A stretch of DNA of 60,000 nucleotides from Antedon mediterranea (taxonomy: Eukaryota; Echinodermata; Crinoidea; Comatulida; Antedonidae), in assembly GCF_964355755.1 (NCBI RefSeq), contig NC_092678.1:14854922-14914921 (forward strand), in the 5' to 3' direction. Position numbers and translations under genes: made by a program. Below the pieces are notes generated by a model. The model was not told the DNA's origin. It ran no database searches and was given only the letters and a program-made list of their open reading frames with translations. Below are positions 23,946-35,270 of the stretch, one piece after another. How positions within the stretch are numbered: position 1 is the stretch's first letter; every line of letters begins with the position of its first letter.

Positions 23946-26900
23946 ATGTTGAGGTGAGTTATAAAGTTGAAGAACAACACTATAGGCATACGAATATTAA
24001 ATACTTTTTTCTAACGAGGCTATAAACAAAGGTATCATTCTTTCGTTAATGTATTGATGTAATTCATGCTATATCCGATATCTTTACAATTACAGATTAA
24101 AATACGCATTCGAGATTAATAACTTGCAAACAATTAAAGAATTATGTGAAAGAGAGCAAGATATTTTGAAAACCCAAACACAGGTAAAACAAAGGATAGG
24201 TTTTTCATATTATTACTGATAAGAAATTATTGTCATTCAATTAGTTCCAAGAAGACCATACATTAAGTAAATTGTAAAACGTTAATCATTATGCCTATAT
24301 TCAAATGTAATGATTACTGTATAATACCCTGGATCAATAACACATGCTTCATTGACGAATGCTGCAAATTAAATAAATAAACTTAGTGACAATATTAATC
24401 ACTACTTACTGTTAATGTTTGTCATATAATTATTATAATAATAATAATTTATTGGAAATTTCACTTTTACAACAGTGGCACACTTTGATGATAAAGGTGC
24501 GTCCAAATTATGAGATCGATGTGTACAGTTACTGTAGAGGGTTGGCCGATTAGTTAGACGGTCAGAATGAAAGTTTAAAGTCAAGAGCCATTTTTTGTAT
24601 GTGAAAAAAAAACTTCAAAAACATAATTGAGTTCATGTAAATCCAATCTAGTAAGACTTTTTCGAAATAATTATACAGATAATTCATAATGGTGACTGGA
24701 CTCACATTTTTTTGACAATTGGCAATATCAACTATGTATTCACTTTTTTCACTTATTATTATAGTTATAACAATTATTTACTTCAGGGTTGTACAATAGC
24801 TATTTGTTTGTGAGTATAAATGTAACTGATTTTAGTCATGCCATAACAGTGTTGAATTTACAACAGTTGTCAATGTGACATGAATAAAAAACATGTTTAC
24901 ATTACAGCTGTAATCTATATTTATAAACTACATGATTATGATTTCTTTCTAGTTTGGAAACACTCCACTACATAGTTATTTACGATGTGCCAACCCTACA
25001 ACAGAAATAGTGGCTTGTCTCATAAAGCACGGCGCATCAGTAACGTCACAAAATTTGGTAATGTACCGTACACAAAATAATAATGGTCGTTATGTCGTTA
25101 TTATGAAAACAGAACGCCTATCTGTTCCAGCAAACACCTCATTTCATTTATAATTTGTCATTTATAATTAAAATTAATTATGTAGAATTAAATATTGCAA
25201 ATTTTAGAAGCAGTTATTGAATGAAACAATAAACGAAGACATGCCATAACCGACATGTGTTTTTAGAAACAATGTTACTTTGCATAAAGTAATTTATAAC
25301 ATCATTATAATCGATTGTCATTCACATATTGTATTACAATTAGAGTAGGACTTCAATTTATATGTCCAGTTTGTTTAAGTTGGTTTATTATTATTTGCAG
25401 ATGATGTAGTTTTATTTTCCTATTCTAAAGTTGGTCTACAAAATCAAATACATTTTCTTGCAAAATATTGCACTGTAAATAAGTTAAAAAATAAAGCTAT
25501 GGTGTTCCGAAATGGTGAAAAATGGTACATAAATGATGTCAATATAGAAATAGTAAAAGAATATAAAAATTAAGGTTATTATTTTAACAATAAGGGGATT
25601 GGAAAATAAACAGGCGGAAAAGGGTTATGTTCAATGTGAGAAGTAAAATGTTAAATTTGGGCTTTTCGTCTGCAAAAATACAGTCTGAGCTTTTTGATAG
25701 ACAAGTCGTTACAATACTATTGTACGATAGTGAACTTGGGTGGGGGGAGAATGAATGTAAATGTATTGAAAATGTACTCATAAAAAACAGTGTAAATTTG
25801 TTCTGAACGTCCCACAATCATGCCCAGAAAAAGGTGCGCGTAATGAACAAGGTAGAATTAAGATTAATTACTATCAAATATCGAGAATGATCAAGTATTA
25901 GATACAAATTTATAAAATGGAAAATAATAGATAACCAAATATATGCTACCAAACTCAAAGATCGTGGGGGGGGGGGGATGGCAACAACTGTTGGGCGTTC
26001 GAAATAAAACATGTTCTGGATAATTTCGGTTGTGGTTATATGTGGAATAGTTTAATCAATGAAAAAATGTTACCTCACAAAGAATTAGGGATGTTGCATT
26101 GCAGAAATCAAATGAAAAAAATTAGTAATAATACACGTCTCAATTTTTATAAAAATATTAGGTTTGACAATTTTTACGTTTATTATTTTTTAAGTTTTAA
26201 GTAGAGAACACAAATATCACGCTTTAGATAATCGTGCCATAATCTGTTGATTTAAAGGGGGCGACATTTAAAAATGAATCGAGAGTGTAGAATATATATG
26301 TTTTGTGATCAATTAAGTTTAGAAGATGAAAAGCATTTTCTTCTTTACTGTCCATCTATATAAAAACATTAGGACAAAATATAATGTTAAAGAATATGTT
26401 TGTAAACAATGAAACCCAAATAATTAAGTATTTTGCAACCTATTTATGCAAAGATTATGAAAAGAGAAAAACCTGTATGTCCGAAAATATATAGGTTTTA
26501 TTATGTGAGGCCATTGTTTTTAAAAAAAAAAAGAAAGAAAGAAAGAATAATAAAATAATCAACCCTTGAAATAATTTTATTTGGGTCCTATTTTATATAA
26601 AGGCGTACATTTTCTTTTTTTGATTCAATCAAGTACGATAGAAAAGTACAAAATAACAAAGTGCTTTACGACGTTTTGCAAGCGTACCGGTTTTCAAGTA
26701 GTCTGATTGTTAGTTGCGTTGATGTTTGTTAGTACGGAATGCTATATGTAACAAGCCAGATGTGTTGTACATAAAGTACGAATGAATGTAGCTGCATTTT
26801 ATTGGTTTGTACACTCAGAAGATTTTGTCATAAACCTTGGTTTAATCAAAGTATTAAAAAAATGATTGAGAAAAGACATCGTGCTTATCGAAAGGGTAAC

Positions 26901-29900
26901 CAAACAAGATACCGTCATTTTAGAAGGCTTGTTCGTTCTGAAGTAAGATTGGCAAAATCAAACTTCTATAAAGAATCTATATCTTCTCTTAGGAAAATTG
27001 AGCCCCAGAAGTGGCACAAGAAAGTGCAGAGGATTGCTGGAAAATCAAAACCGCAATCTGCACTTCTTGAACCTGGTTGTGACCCTGATGTTGTTGTAGA
27101 TGTTGTCAACAAACATTTTGCTAGGATTTGTTCTTTTTTACCTGCATTAGATTTGCAAAATTTACCTGCCTTTCTTCCTTCTGTTAAGCCCCCTGTTATT
27201 TTTCCTGGGCAAGTTTTTAAACTTTTAAAGGGCATTAATGTGAATAAATCAAGGCATCCTCGTGATATACCTCTCCGATTAATTAAGGAATTTGCCTTAG
27301 AACTTGCCCAACCTCTCGCTAAAATATTGAATTGTTGCCTCCAGGATAATAATTTCCCATCTATCTGGAAGAATGCCATCATTACTCCTGTACCCAAAAA
27401 GCCAAAGGCTTCTACACCTAATGAACATAGGCCTATATCCATCACGCCTGTTTTTGGTAGAATTTTTGAGAGCTTCCTTTCTGATTGGATAGCTACTGAT
27501 TTCAGACCTCTTATGGATTCCCAACAGTTTGGAAATGCGAAGGGTTCATCACCGACTCATTACCTTGTTCAACTCTGTAATAGGCTTCTGTCAGGATTAG
27601 ATAGCTCAGGAATGTATGGTACTATTTGTGCCATAGACTTTAGTAAAGCCTTTGACCGGGTCAACCATTCAATTCTGATTGACAAATTAATTGGTCTTAA
27701 TATCATGCCCTCTATCATTCCAACGGTGTGTAGCTTCCTCTCGCAAAGAAATCAGTGTGTGCGGTTGGGCGGTTCAGTCTCAGCGCCAGAACCAATTTCG
27801 TGCGGAGTGCCTCAGGGTACTAAATTAGGCCCAATCCTATTTACTATCATGGTTAATGATTTGCTCAACAATGTACCTGATAGATGGAAGTTTGTTGATG
27901 ACCTGACGATTGGCGAGGTGATTTCAGTACAGAGACCTGAAGATAGTTCGATTCAAAGCAACCTTGATGCTCTTTCCAGTTTGTGTGTGGAGAATGATGC
28001 AACACCAAATCCTGTAAAGTTTCAAGTGATGCGTGTTCATTTTTTGCGTAATGTTCCCCAATTTGAGCCGTTACAAATGGATGGTGTTATACTCGAAGAA
28101 TCCCAGAGTGTGAAACTTCTTGGAGTGCATCTGCAAAGTGACCTCAAGTGGGACAAGCAGATTAAAGAAGTCGGTTCCAGGGCATCACGTCGTCTATATA
28201 TGCTATACACTCTGAAGCGTTTTGGAGCCCCAAAGGATGATCTGGTTTTTACTTTTATAACATACATTCGTCCTTTACTTGAGTATGCCAGTCCTCTTTG
28301 GCATAGCTCGATCACCAATAAACAGAGTGATCAACTTGAATTCATCCAAAAGCGTGTTGTAAAACTTATTATTGGATATCAAAACTATGTTAGTTACGCA
28401 AAATCACTTGAAACCCTCAAGTTAAAGACATTGCAGCATAGACGTCAGGTTCTTCTATATAACTTTGGAAAGGGGCTGCTAAAGTCGGATCGCTTTAAGG
28501 AATGGATCCCTGAAAAAGAAAAGCCGACAAGGTGTTTGCGTAAAGTTAATAAGTTTGATGTGCCACGATGTCGGACTAAAAGACTTGCTGCATCAACAAT
28601 TCCAACTGTTATTGGACTCTTAAATAATGAATAGATTTGGACAATTAACCTTTAAAGACATTTCGAAGAGTATGTTCTATTGTCTCTTTGTCAAGTGGTT
28701 GTTTTATGCTTTAAATTTTTTGTTGTAACTACATATGGGACTATAAAAATGTGATTTATAAGATTCAATTTTTTAAATTTGTAAATATAATATAAGAATT
28801 TGTAATTATTAATATCATCCTTTGAATTTGAATTTTGTGCAATTTTTATTGTACTTTTAGTTTAATGAATTTTACATATATTTTATTGGTGTATAAAAAT
28901 AATGTGATTATTAATATTAGTCTCTATTTTTTAAAATTGTATATTTTTAAGAATTTGTGCATTTTTTATAGTAATTTTAAGTTTAACGAATTATACATTA
29001 ATTATTACTGTTTCATAGGCTTTAATGTGTTTTTTCTTCGTTTAACTTTGTTTATGTGAATTATCATTTTCATATGTAAGCTCTTCATTTCAACTATGAG
29101 TTGTATTTTGAGTATTTTTATACCGATTAAATAAAAAAAAAAAAAAATAAAAAATAAATAAATAAAAACAATGTAGAATTTACAACCATTATCAATGTGA
29201 CATGACCGAAAAATATGATTTCATTACATCTGGAATTGATATTTATAAACTACATGATTATGCTTTCTTTCTAGTATGGAGACACTCCACTACATAGTTA
29301 TTTACGATGGCCCAACCCTACAACAGAAATAGTGGCTTGTCTCATACAGCATGGCGCAGTAGTAACGTCACAAAATAAGGTAACATACAATTATAGTAGG
29401 TATTATTATGCCAGTATTAAATAAAACATTACCGGTATCGGTTCAAGCAAACATCTCTATTCCATTTATGACGTCTCATTTATAATTAATATGAATGTTT
29501 TATAATTAGTTTTCACAAATTCAAAAACAGTTATTAAATAAAAAAAATAATCAATTAAAACTATATTTTGTAGACATGCCATAAACGACATGTGTTTGTA
29601 GAAAAAATATTACATTGTAGACTAAGTGCGTCTCGCTAATTATGACATCATATAATTGACTGTCAACCACACATTGTATTACAATTATAGTAGCCCTTCA
29701 TTGCATCTTTGTATTTTTTTAAAAGCTGGTTAGAATATAATTATTAACTATTGAAAACATTTCATTTCGGTCCTAATTTATATGTAGGAGAGCTTTTATT
29801 TAATCAAGTACGATATTAAATACGAATTAAAAACGTACTTACTTCGACGTTTTGCAAGCGTTTCGTTTTTCAAGTAGAATGTGGTTAGTTACGTTGACAT

Positions 29901-32900
29901 TGATCAGTACATGTACGGCATGCTATATGTAACAAGCCAGATGTGTTGTATATAAAGTACGAATGAATGTAGCTGAATATTATTGTTTTGTACATTCAGA
30001 AGATTTTGTCATGACAATGTAGAATTTACAACCATTATCAATGTGACATGACCGAAAAATATGATAGCATTACAGCTGGAATATATATTTATAAACTGCA
30101 TGATTATGATTTCTTTCTAGCTTGGAAACACTCCACTATATAGTTATTTACGATGGTCCAACCCTACAACAGAAATAGTAACTTTTCTCATACAGCATGG
30201 CGCAGTAGTAGCGTCACAAAATAAGGTAACGAACAATTATAGTGGGTATATTATGCCATTAATAAATAAAACATTACCGGTATCGGTTCCAGAAAACATT
30301 TCTATTCCATTTATGACGTCTCATTTATAATTAATATGAATTATTCGGAATTCGTTATTTCAAATTCAAAAACAGTTATTAAATATAATAACAAAATTCG
30401 TTAATTAAAACTATATTTTGTAGACATGCCATAAACGACAGGTGTTTGTAGAAACAATATTACATTGTAGACTAAGTGCGTCTCGCCAATTATGTCATCA
30501 TATAATTGACTGTCAACCACACATTTGCATTACAATTATAGTAGTCTTTCATTGCATCTGTGTAATTTTTTAAAACTGGTTAGAATATAATTATTACCTC
30601 TTGAAAACATTTAATTTCGGTCCTTATTTTTATGTAGGAGTACATTTTTTGTTTTGATTTAATCAATCGAGATCGAGAGGGCGCACTAGCGGTGGTTGGT
30701 CGTGTTTGTGATTTTGTAGTCTGGAGAACTTTTTACTATCATTATTTTTACACTTTTCGATCGCAAGTATTTAAAAAACATAACGCTATTTGCTCTTTAG
30801 TATTATTGCTGGACGGATTCATAGAAAATAAGCCTTTTTGTTCAAGGATTGTTGTGATTTTTAAAGATGGCTAGTGGAGGCTATATTGGAGGTGGTGGTA
30901 GGCCTAAGACAGCTCGTAAGCTTAGGTCGGCGTTTACCCCAGCGGGGGATGATTCGATACCTCATCTAGGCCTATGTGGTAGTTGTAGTAAAGCTGTTGA
31001 TAATCAATCAGTAACGTGTGGCATGTGTGGGTTTTGTTTTCATTGTTCATGTCAAGACGTAGGAAAGTCTTTATTTGATGTTATTTCATCTGGTGAACAG
31101 GGCCTTCATTGGTATTGTCGTACCTGTAATAAGTCTGCTTGTGGTTTTTTGAAAGCGTTGTCGACGATCGGTAAAACACAAGAAAATATTCTCAAAGACA
31201 TAAAACGTATAGATGAAACTATCACACGAAATTCAAGTGATATTGCTGATCTCAAGGCTAAGGATTCAACTGATAAGATTGATTTGTTAACAGCAATAAA
31301 TGAGAGATTTGAAGATGAAGCTGAGAAGGAAAGAAGAAGGTGTAACCTAATGTTATATAATATTGAGGAAAATACAAGTAGTGATCCCATGATCCGCAAA
31401 CAACATGACTTATCTGTTATCCGTTCTTTTTGTAACGGTTCAGTTGATATCGACGCCGAAATGAAAGTTATCTATCGTGTTGGAAAAGCTGAGAAGGATA
31501 TTAAGAGGCCTTTGAAATTAGTTTTCAGAAAGGAGTCTATTAAACGTCAAGTTTTTTCTTTAGCAATTCAAAAGGGTTTTGCTGTTAGTAATGATAGAAC
31601 CATGAAAGAAAGAGAAGCATTCACTAAGTTAAAAGGTGAATTAAACACGCGATTAGATGCAGGTGAGAAAGACATAGTTATCCGAAGTGGGAAGATTGTG
31701 AAGCTTTTTCGTTCCCAATAAAGAAAATAAAAACAGAAAGTTCTCTAATTTAAAAGAAAGTACGTTTTCCAATCAGAAATTTAACTTTTGGTACTCAAAT
31801 TGTGATGGTTTTCTAAATAAGAAGTCAGAGTTACTTTCCCGTTTGGTTTCAGAAAAAGTTGATTTTATTGCATTGACAGAGATTTTACCAAAGCATTGTT
31901 TATACCCGCCACTGATAAATGAATTTCGTGTCCAAGGTTACCAAGCATTTTTTTCGAATGAGGATTTTACTTCTGGTCGTGGTGTTTTAATTTATGTCAG
32001 AAATGGAATTTCAGTTTCTCAAATTTTCTTTAAGAAGAATAAGTTTGTAGAGTCAGTTTGGGTTAGAGTAAAAGAAGTAAAAACGGATCTTTTATTAGGT
32101 TGTGTTTACCGTAGCCCAACTTGTAGTATGGATAATAATATCAAGCTGAACTCATTGTTCCGTGAAGTATATAAATCATCTTTTTCTGATTTAATCGTTG
32201 TCGGCGATTTTAACTATAAAAGTAATAACTGGGAATTAAATTGTGTGTCTTCGGAAGATGGAGATTCCAGCAGAAGTTTCTTTGACACCATCAACGATCT
32301 ATTTTTAATTCAACACGTTATGGAACCTACTAGATACAGAGAAGGCGAAACACCCAATGTTTTGGATCTGGTTTTTACAGACAAAGAGAATACTATAAAT
32401 GGCATTATGCAGTCTCCACCACTGGGTAAAAGCGACCATATGATGTTACAATTTTCATTGGATCTTGTAAGAGATGACAGAATTGAACCAAATATTCGAA
32501 GTTACAGGCATGGTAACTATGATTTGCTGCGCGAGAAAATTGGTTTGGTAGATTGGGATGTGGTTTTCAATGACAAATCAGGTATTCAATCGTGGGACGA
32601 ATTCGAGCATATACTTGCGAAGAATATTGATGAGTGTATCCCGATGAGGAAGGTTTGCCACGGAAGAAAACCCTTTTGGATGAACAAAAAAATTGAAAAG
32701 CAGATTGCCAAAAAGAATAAATGTTGGAAACAGTATGTAAAGGCCAAGAGAAAACAAAAAGTATGTGTGTCAGCAAAATGGTCGAAGTTTGTCCAAGTAA
32801 GAAATCAAACAGTAGATCTGATTCGATGTAGTAAATCTGACTTCGAAAATAAAATAGCAATTGAGATCAAATCTAATGAAAAGTCTTTTTGGAGGTATCT

Positions 32901-35086
32901 CAGTTCTCAAATCAATATAAAGTCTGGTATACCCAACTTTGATAGTAATGGAAGGCATGTGTCTGATGACAAGGATAAGGGTGATTTTGCTAAACCCGTT
33001 TTTTAGTAGTGTATTTGTCGATGAAAATGTTTCGAATGTACCGGCTGTTGATGACATTTCAGAGGATTTTTTATCTCAAGTTGACTTTCCTTGTGACAAA
33101 ATCTTAAATATTTTGAATTTTTTGAATCAACGTTGAATATTAATAAAACAGCTGGACCTGATGGTATTCACCCACGCATCTTAGTTGAACTAAAGAATAT
33201 CATTTGCTACCCCTCTATATTATTTTTACGAAATTGTTTCAAGAAGGAGCCGTCCCTAATAGTTGGAAACGGGCTACAGTGGTACCGATTTTTAAAAAAG
33301 GAGTGAAGTCTGACCCAAGCAACTATAGACCTGTGAGTTTAACTTCGGTAGTTGGTAAAATTATGGAGAGAATTATCAGGAAGGAATTATTGGACTTTCT
33401 TGAACATCACTCACTTATTTGTTATGAGCAATTTGGTTTCCGGCAAGGTCGTTCCTGTGCTTTACAATTACTTGATGTTCTTGAAAACTGGTTTTCTTAT
33501 TTTGATAATCAGGATTGTTTTGATTTTATCTACCTTGACTACAAGAAGGCTTTCGATAGTGTGCCTCATCATAGACTCCTTCTGAAAATGAGTGCATTGG
33601 GTATTAGAGGTAAACTTCTAAACTGGTTTCAAGAATTTCTTAACGATAGACAACAACGGGTTAGTGTCAATGGATGTGTTTCAGATTGGGCTGATGTTCG
33701 TAGTGGTATCCCACAAGGAAGCGTCGTTGGACCTGTTCTTTTCATTATGTTTATAAATGATTTACCTTCTGTTATTTCTTCCTCTGTACGCATGTTTGCA
33801 GATGATACTAAATTGTATAGAGTAGTTAACACTGTGAATGATGCTCAAGTTCTACAAGAAGATTTAGAGAAAGCATGTGACTGGTCTAACAAATGGCAAT
33901 TACCTTTTAACGAGGGTAAGTGCCAAGTAATGCACTTTGGGAAGAAAAACAACAAACATCTGTATGCCATGCGTGGTTTCTTATTGAATGAAGTTGATCA
34001 TGAAAAAGACCTCGGTGTTACTATTGACTCTAAACTTGTTTTTAATGTACGTGTGGCAGATGTAGCAATGAGAGCAAATCGGAAGTTGGGCATGGTATAT
34101 CGAGCTTTCAAGTTTTTAAATATGGATGAGTTTCTTCGTTTATATAAAGCTATTATTCGTCCGACCTTGGAATACTGCAACGTTGTTTTTAACTCGCTAC
34201 ATTGTAAGGAGGAAGACCTATTGGAAAAAGTTCAAGAACGTGCCACCAAGCTTATTTTTTCCATTCGTCATTTACCTTATTCAGAAAGGCTGAAAATTCT
34301 CAACCTACCTACTCTCGCATACTGAAGGCAAAGAGCTCATTTGATACAGATTTTTAAAATTTTACATGGAGTGGATAGTATTTCTGCTGATTCTTTTTTT
34401 GAGAGTGATGTTAGAACACGTGGTCATTCATTTAAATTAAAATTTAAGTTCTCACGCACAAATTGGATGAGGGACTCATTTGGTCGAAAAGCTATTCTAT
34501 TATGGAATTCGTTATCGGAGGATGTAGTAGCTTCAAGATCAACCAATCAATTTAAGTCCGGTCTTGAACGGGCATGGTCCAACCACCCTCTTAAATTTGC
34601 GCCATATTCAAGAGTTGATGTAATTATCAAGAAGGGCTTATAGGCATAGCCTAGCCTCGACTCCGGACCCAGCATTGCTGAGCTCCGGAAACAAGTAAAC
34701 AAGTAAGTAAGTAAGTACAATATACAAGTACGAAATAAAAACGTACTTACTTCGACGTTTTGCAAGCGTTTCGTTTTCCAAGTAGAATGTTGTTGTTAGT
34801 TCCGTTGACATTGGTCAGTACATGTACGACATGCTATGTAACAAGCCAGAATATTATGTGTTGTATATAAAAAAGAATGAATTTGAATTTACAATAATTA
34901 TCAATGTGACATGACCGAAAAACATGATTACATTACAACTGAAATTAATATTTTGTAAAATACATGAATATGATTTATTTCTAGTTTGGATACACTCCAC
35001 ATACGTATTTACGATATGCCGATCCTACAACAGAAATAGTGACTTGTCTCATGCAGCATCGCGCATCAGTAACATCACAAAATGTG
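23946..35086 (+). CDS. Ankyrin-repeat gene with a four-fold duplicated exon (3' end not found)
   Basis: Start exon ends at 23953 (ATG 23946; an in-frame TGA at 23922 precedes it). Exon 2 is 24096-24183 (MLRLKYAFEINNLQTIKELC across the join). Then come four homologous exons: 24953-25057, 29275-29379, 30121-30225 and 34985-35086. Each has canonical AG/GT borders and phase 0 at both ends. Each encodes one ankyrin repeat: GxTPLHSYLR, then PTTEIV, CLIxHGAxV and TSQN. The fourth has lost one codon and its HGA is HRA. Splicing any combination keeps the frame. Ankyrin repeats bind protein partners; nothing here shows which. The introns hold three LINEs. A possible later exon is at 43837-43869. The gene product is not identified, and whether all four exons are used is unknown. 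Confidence 0.7.
24840..26822 (+). repeat. Ankyrin-exon duplication unit 1 (interrupted by LINE debris)
   Basis: The unit starts with sequence like GAATTTACAAC...TCAATGTGACATGA, then the TTTATAAACTACATGATTATGATTTCTTTCTAG acceptor tract, the ankyrin exon, and downstream intron with GACATGCCATAA..CGACATGTGT. It resumes after a LINE fragment at about 26575 with the GACGTTTTGCAAGCGT and AACAAGCCAGATGTGTTGTA segments. It ends at CAGAAGATTTTGTCA, where LINE B begins. Confidence 0.75.
25385..26550 (+). pseudogene. Degenerate LINE reverse-transcriptase fragment
   Basis: It begins in the catalytic box LFADDVVLFS near 25400. It then reads brokenly through a thumb/C-terminal region (LNLGFSSAKIQSELFDRQVV in one frame, then scattered pieces) and ends with EDEKHFLLYCPS, a remnant of a CCHC-like motif found at the C-terminus of many LINE ORF2 proteins. 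There are many stops and frameshifts. An AAAGAAAGAAAG tail at 26525-26545 marks the 3' end. It was inserted in the first ankyrin duplication unit and is the oldest-looking of the intronic LINEs. Confidence 0.7.
26823..29166 (+). mobile_element. LINE B: 5'-truncated CR1/Jockey-like non-LTR retrotransposon
   Basis: It carries one long open ORF2 part, an AT-rich 3' UTR (28635-29130) and an A-rich tail (29131-29166). The 5' junction is exactly where the ankyrin duplication unit is broken at TTTTGTCA. The endonuclease half of ORF2 is missing, the usual 5' truncation of LINE copies. It sits at the junction between duplication units 1 and 2. Confidence 0.8.
26826..28634 (+). CDS. LINE B reverse transcriptase (ORF2 C-terminal two thirds)
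   Basis: About 600 open codons without a stop. The reading begins in the linker between endonuclease and RT (HKPWFNQSIKKMIEKRH). RT blocks follow: NVNKSRHPRDIP, WKNAIITPVPKK, HRPISITPVFGRI, CAIDFSKAFDRVNH, CGVPQGTKLGPILF, and the catalytic box FVDDLTIGEV, with the usual YADD replaced by FVDD as in several CR1/Jockey-type relatives. The thumb and C-terminal region is intact (RPLLEYASPLWHS, QKRVVKLI) and the protein ends LLNNE. An ATG at 26802 lies upstream of the insertion point and is probably fortuitous. The lack of stops suggests a fairly young copy. It cannot move on its own without the endonuclease. Confidence 0.82.
   Translation, partial: CHKPWFNQSIKKMIEKRHRAYRKGNQTRYRHFRRLVRSEVRLAKSNFYKESISSLRKIEPQKWHKKVQRIAGKSKPQSALLEPGCDPDVVVDVVNKHFARICSFLPALDLQNLPAFLPSVKPPVIFPGQVFKLLKGINVNKSRHPRDIPLRLIKEFALELAQPLAKILNCCLQDNNFPSIWKNAIITPVPKKPKASTPNEHRPISITPVFGRIFESFLSDWIATDFRPLMDSQQFGNAKGSSPTHYLVQLCNRLLSGLDSSGMYGTICAIDFSKAFDRVNHSILIDKLIGLNIMPSIIPTVCSFLSQRNQCVRLGGSVSAPEPISCGVPQGTKLGPILFTIMVNDLLNNVPDRWKFVDDLTIGEVISVQRPEDSSIQSNLDALSSLCVENDATPNPVKFQVMRVHFLRNVPQFEPLQMDGVILEESQSVKLLGVHLQSDLKWDKQIKEVGSRASRRLYMLYTLKRFGAPKDDLVFTFITYIRPLLEYASPLWHSSITNKQSDQLEFIQKRVVKLIIGYQNYVSYAKSLETLKLKTLQHRRQVLLYNFGKGLLKSDRFKEWIPEKEKPTRCLRKVNKFDVPRCRTKRLAASTIPTVIGLLNNE
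29167..30015 (+). repeat. Ankyrin-exon duplication unit 2 (uninterrupted, about 850 bp)
   Basis: This unit, directly after the tail of LINE B, gives the clean length of the duplicated block. It runs from CAATGTAGAATTTACAACC through the exon at 29275-29379 to CAGAAGATTTTGTCATGA. The next unit starts at once with the same CAATGTAGAATTTACAACC. Confidence 0.8.
30867..31721 (+). CDS. LINE C ORF1 protein: PHD-type zinc finger, coiled coil and RRM-like domain
   Basis: 284 codons, intact. Residues about 32-90 form a C4-H-C3 PHD-like finger (LCGSCSK, CGMCGFCFHCSC, WYCRTCNK). Residues about 100-155 are a helical coiled-coil stretch. From about 156 the segment RRRCNLMLYNIEE...VIYRVGK and RPLKLVF resembles the RRM/C-terminal domain of LINE ORF1 RNA-binding proteins. 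ORF1 proteins coat LINE RNA in the ribonucleoprotein particle (family knowledge). PHD-containing ORF1s are known from CR1-group LINEs. The finger keeps its metal-binding pattern. Confidence 0.8.
   Translation: MASGGYIGGGGRPKTARKLRSAFTPAGDDSIPHLGLCGSCSKAVDNQSVTCGMCGFCFHCSCQDVGKSLFDVISSGEQGLHWYCRTCNKSACGFLKALSTIGKTQENILKDIKRIDETITRNSSDIADLKAKDSTDKIDLLTAINERFEDEAEKERRRCNLMLYNIEENTSSDPMIRKQHDLSVIRSFCNGSVDIDAEMKVIYRVGKAEKDIKRPLKLVFRKESIKRQVFSLAIQKGFAVSNDRTMKEREAFTKLKGELNTRLDAGEKDIVIRSGKIVKLFRSQ
31740..33006 (+). pseudogene. LINE C ORF2, endonuclease part
   Basis: An APE-type endonuclease domain: an FWYSNCDGFLNKKSELL-like start near 31785, then LTEILP, GRGVLIYVRN, LGCVYRSP, IVVGDFNYKSNNWE, a region with PTRYREGETPNVLDLVFT, and the SDH box (GKSDHMML). 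This nicks target DNA to prime reverse transcription (family knowledge). The frame continues into the linker (KPFWMNKKIEKQI) and stops at 33006, where a T-run shifts it. The next pieces of ORF2 continue in another frame from about 32990. Confidence 0.8.
33137..34643 (+). pseudogene. LINE C ORF2, reverse transcriptase part
   Basis: After frame breaks near 33000, 33130 and 33200, the RT reads NINKTAGPDGIHP, WKRATVVPIFKKG, NYRPVSLTSVVGK, EQFGFRQGRSC, YLDYKKAFDSVPH, IPQGSVVGPVLF and the catalytic MFADDTKLY. A TGA at 34323-34325 interrupts one frame that then runs on to 34643 with RDSFGRKAILLWNSLSED. The pieces are collinear, so only a handful of small mutations separate it from an open frame. Confidence 0.82.
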
Positions 35087-35270
35087 GTAATCCACATTCA
35101 ATTATTGTAGGTCGTTATGTCGTTATTATGAAAACAATATAGTTAGTATTACTTATTTATAATTATTTATTGCGAATTTTAAAAGCAGTTATCGAATGAA
35201 TGAAAAATTAATGAAGACATGTCATGAACGACATGTGTAGAAACAATTATGAAATCATAATAATCGATTG
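34881..35270 (+). repeat. Ankyrin-exon duplication unit 4 (partial)
   Basis: It contains TCAATGTGACATGACCG, the exon at 34985-35086 and the downstream GACATGTCATGAACGACATGTG tract. It then diverges around 35270 and lacks the distal half of the unit. Confidence 0.75.

Larger units (their letters stand above)
30662..34713 (+). mobile_element. LINE C: nearly full-length non-LTR retrotransposon (CR1/L2-like)
   Basis: About 4.05 kb holding a 5' leader, ORF1 (30867-31721), ORF2 with endonuclease and RT (about 31740-34643), a short 3' end and an AAGTAAGTAAGTAAGT tail at 34694-34713. It is inserted in ankyrin duplication unit 3. ORF2 has frameshifts around 33000, 33130 and 33200 and one in-frame stop at 34323-34325, so it is inactive but recent. 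Confidence 0.85.
30016..34880 (+). repeat. Ankyrin-exon duplication unit 3 (split by LINE C)
   Basis: Same order of landmarks as unit 2, with the exon at 30121-30225. It is interrupted at about 30661 by a 4.05 kb LINE and resumes at about 34714 with AAGTACGAAATAAAAACGTACTTAC, GACGTTTTGCAAGCGT and the ATGCTATGTAACAAGCCAG tract. Confidence 0.78.

Noticed and set aside
25966-25977. Run of G bases as a quadruplex element
   Set aside because: A single homopolymer run in LINE debris, without the spaced G-tracts needed for a clear quadruplex call.
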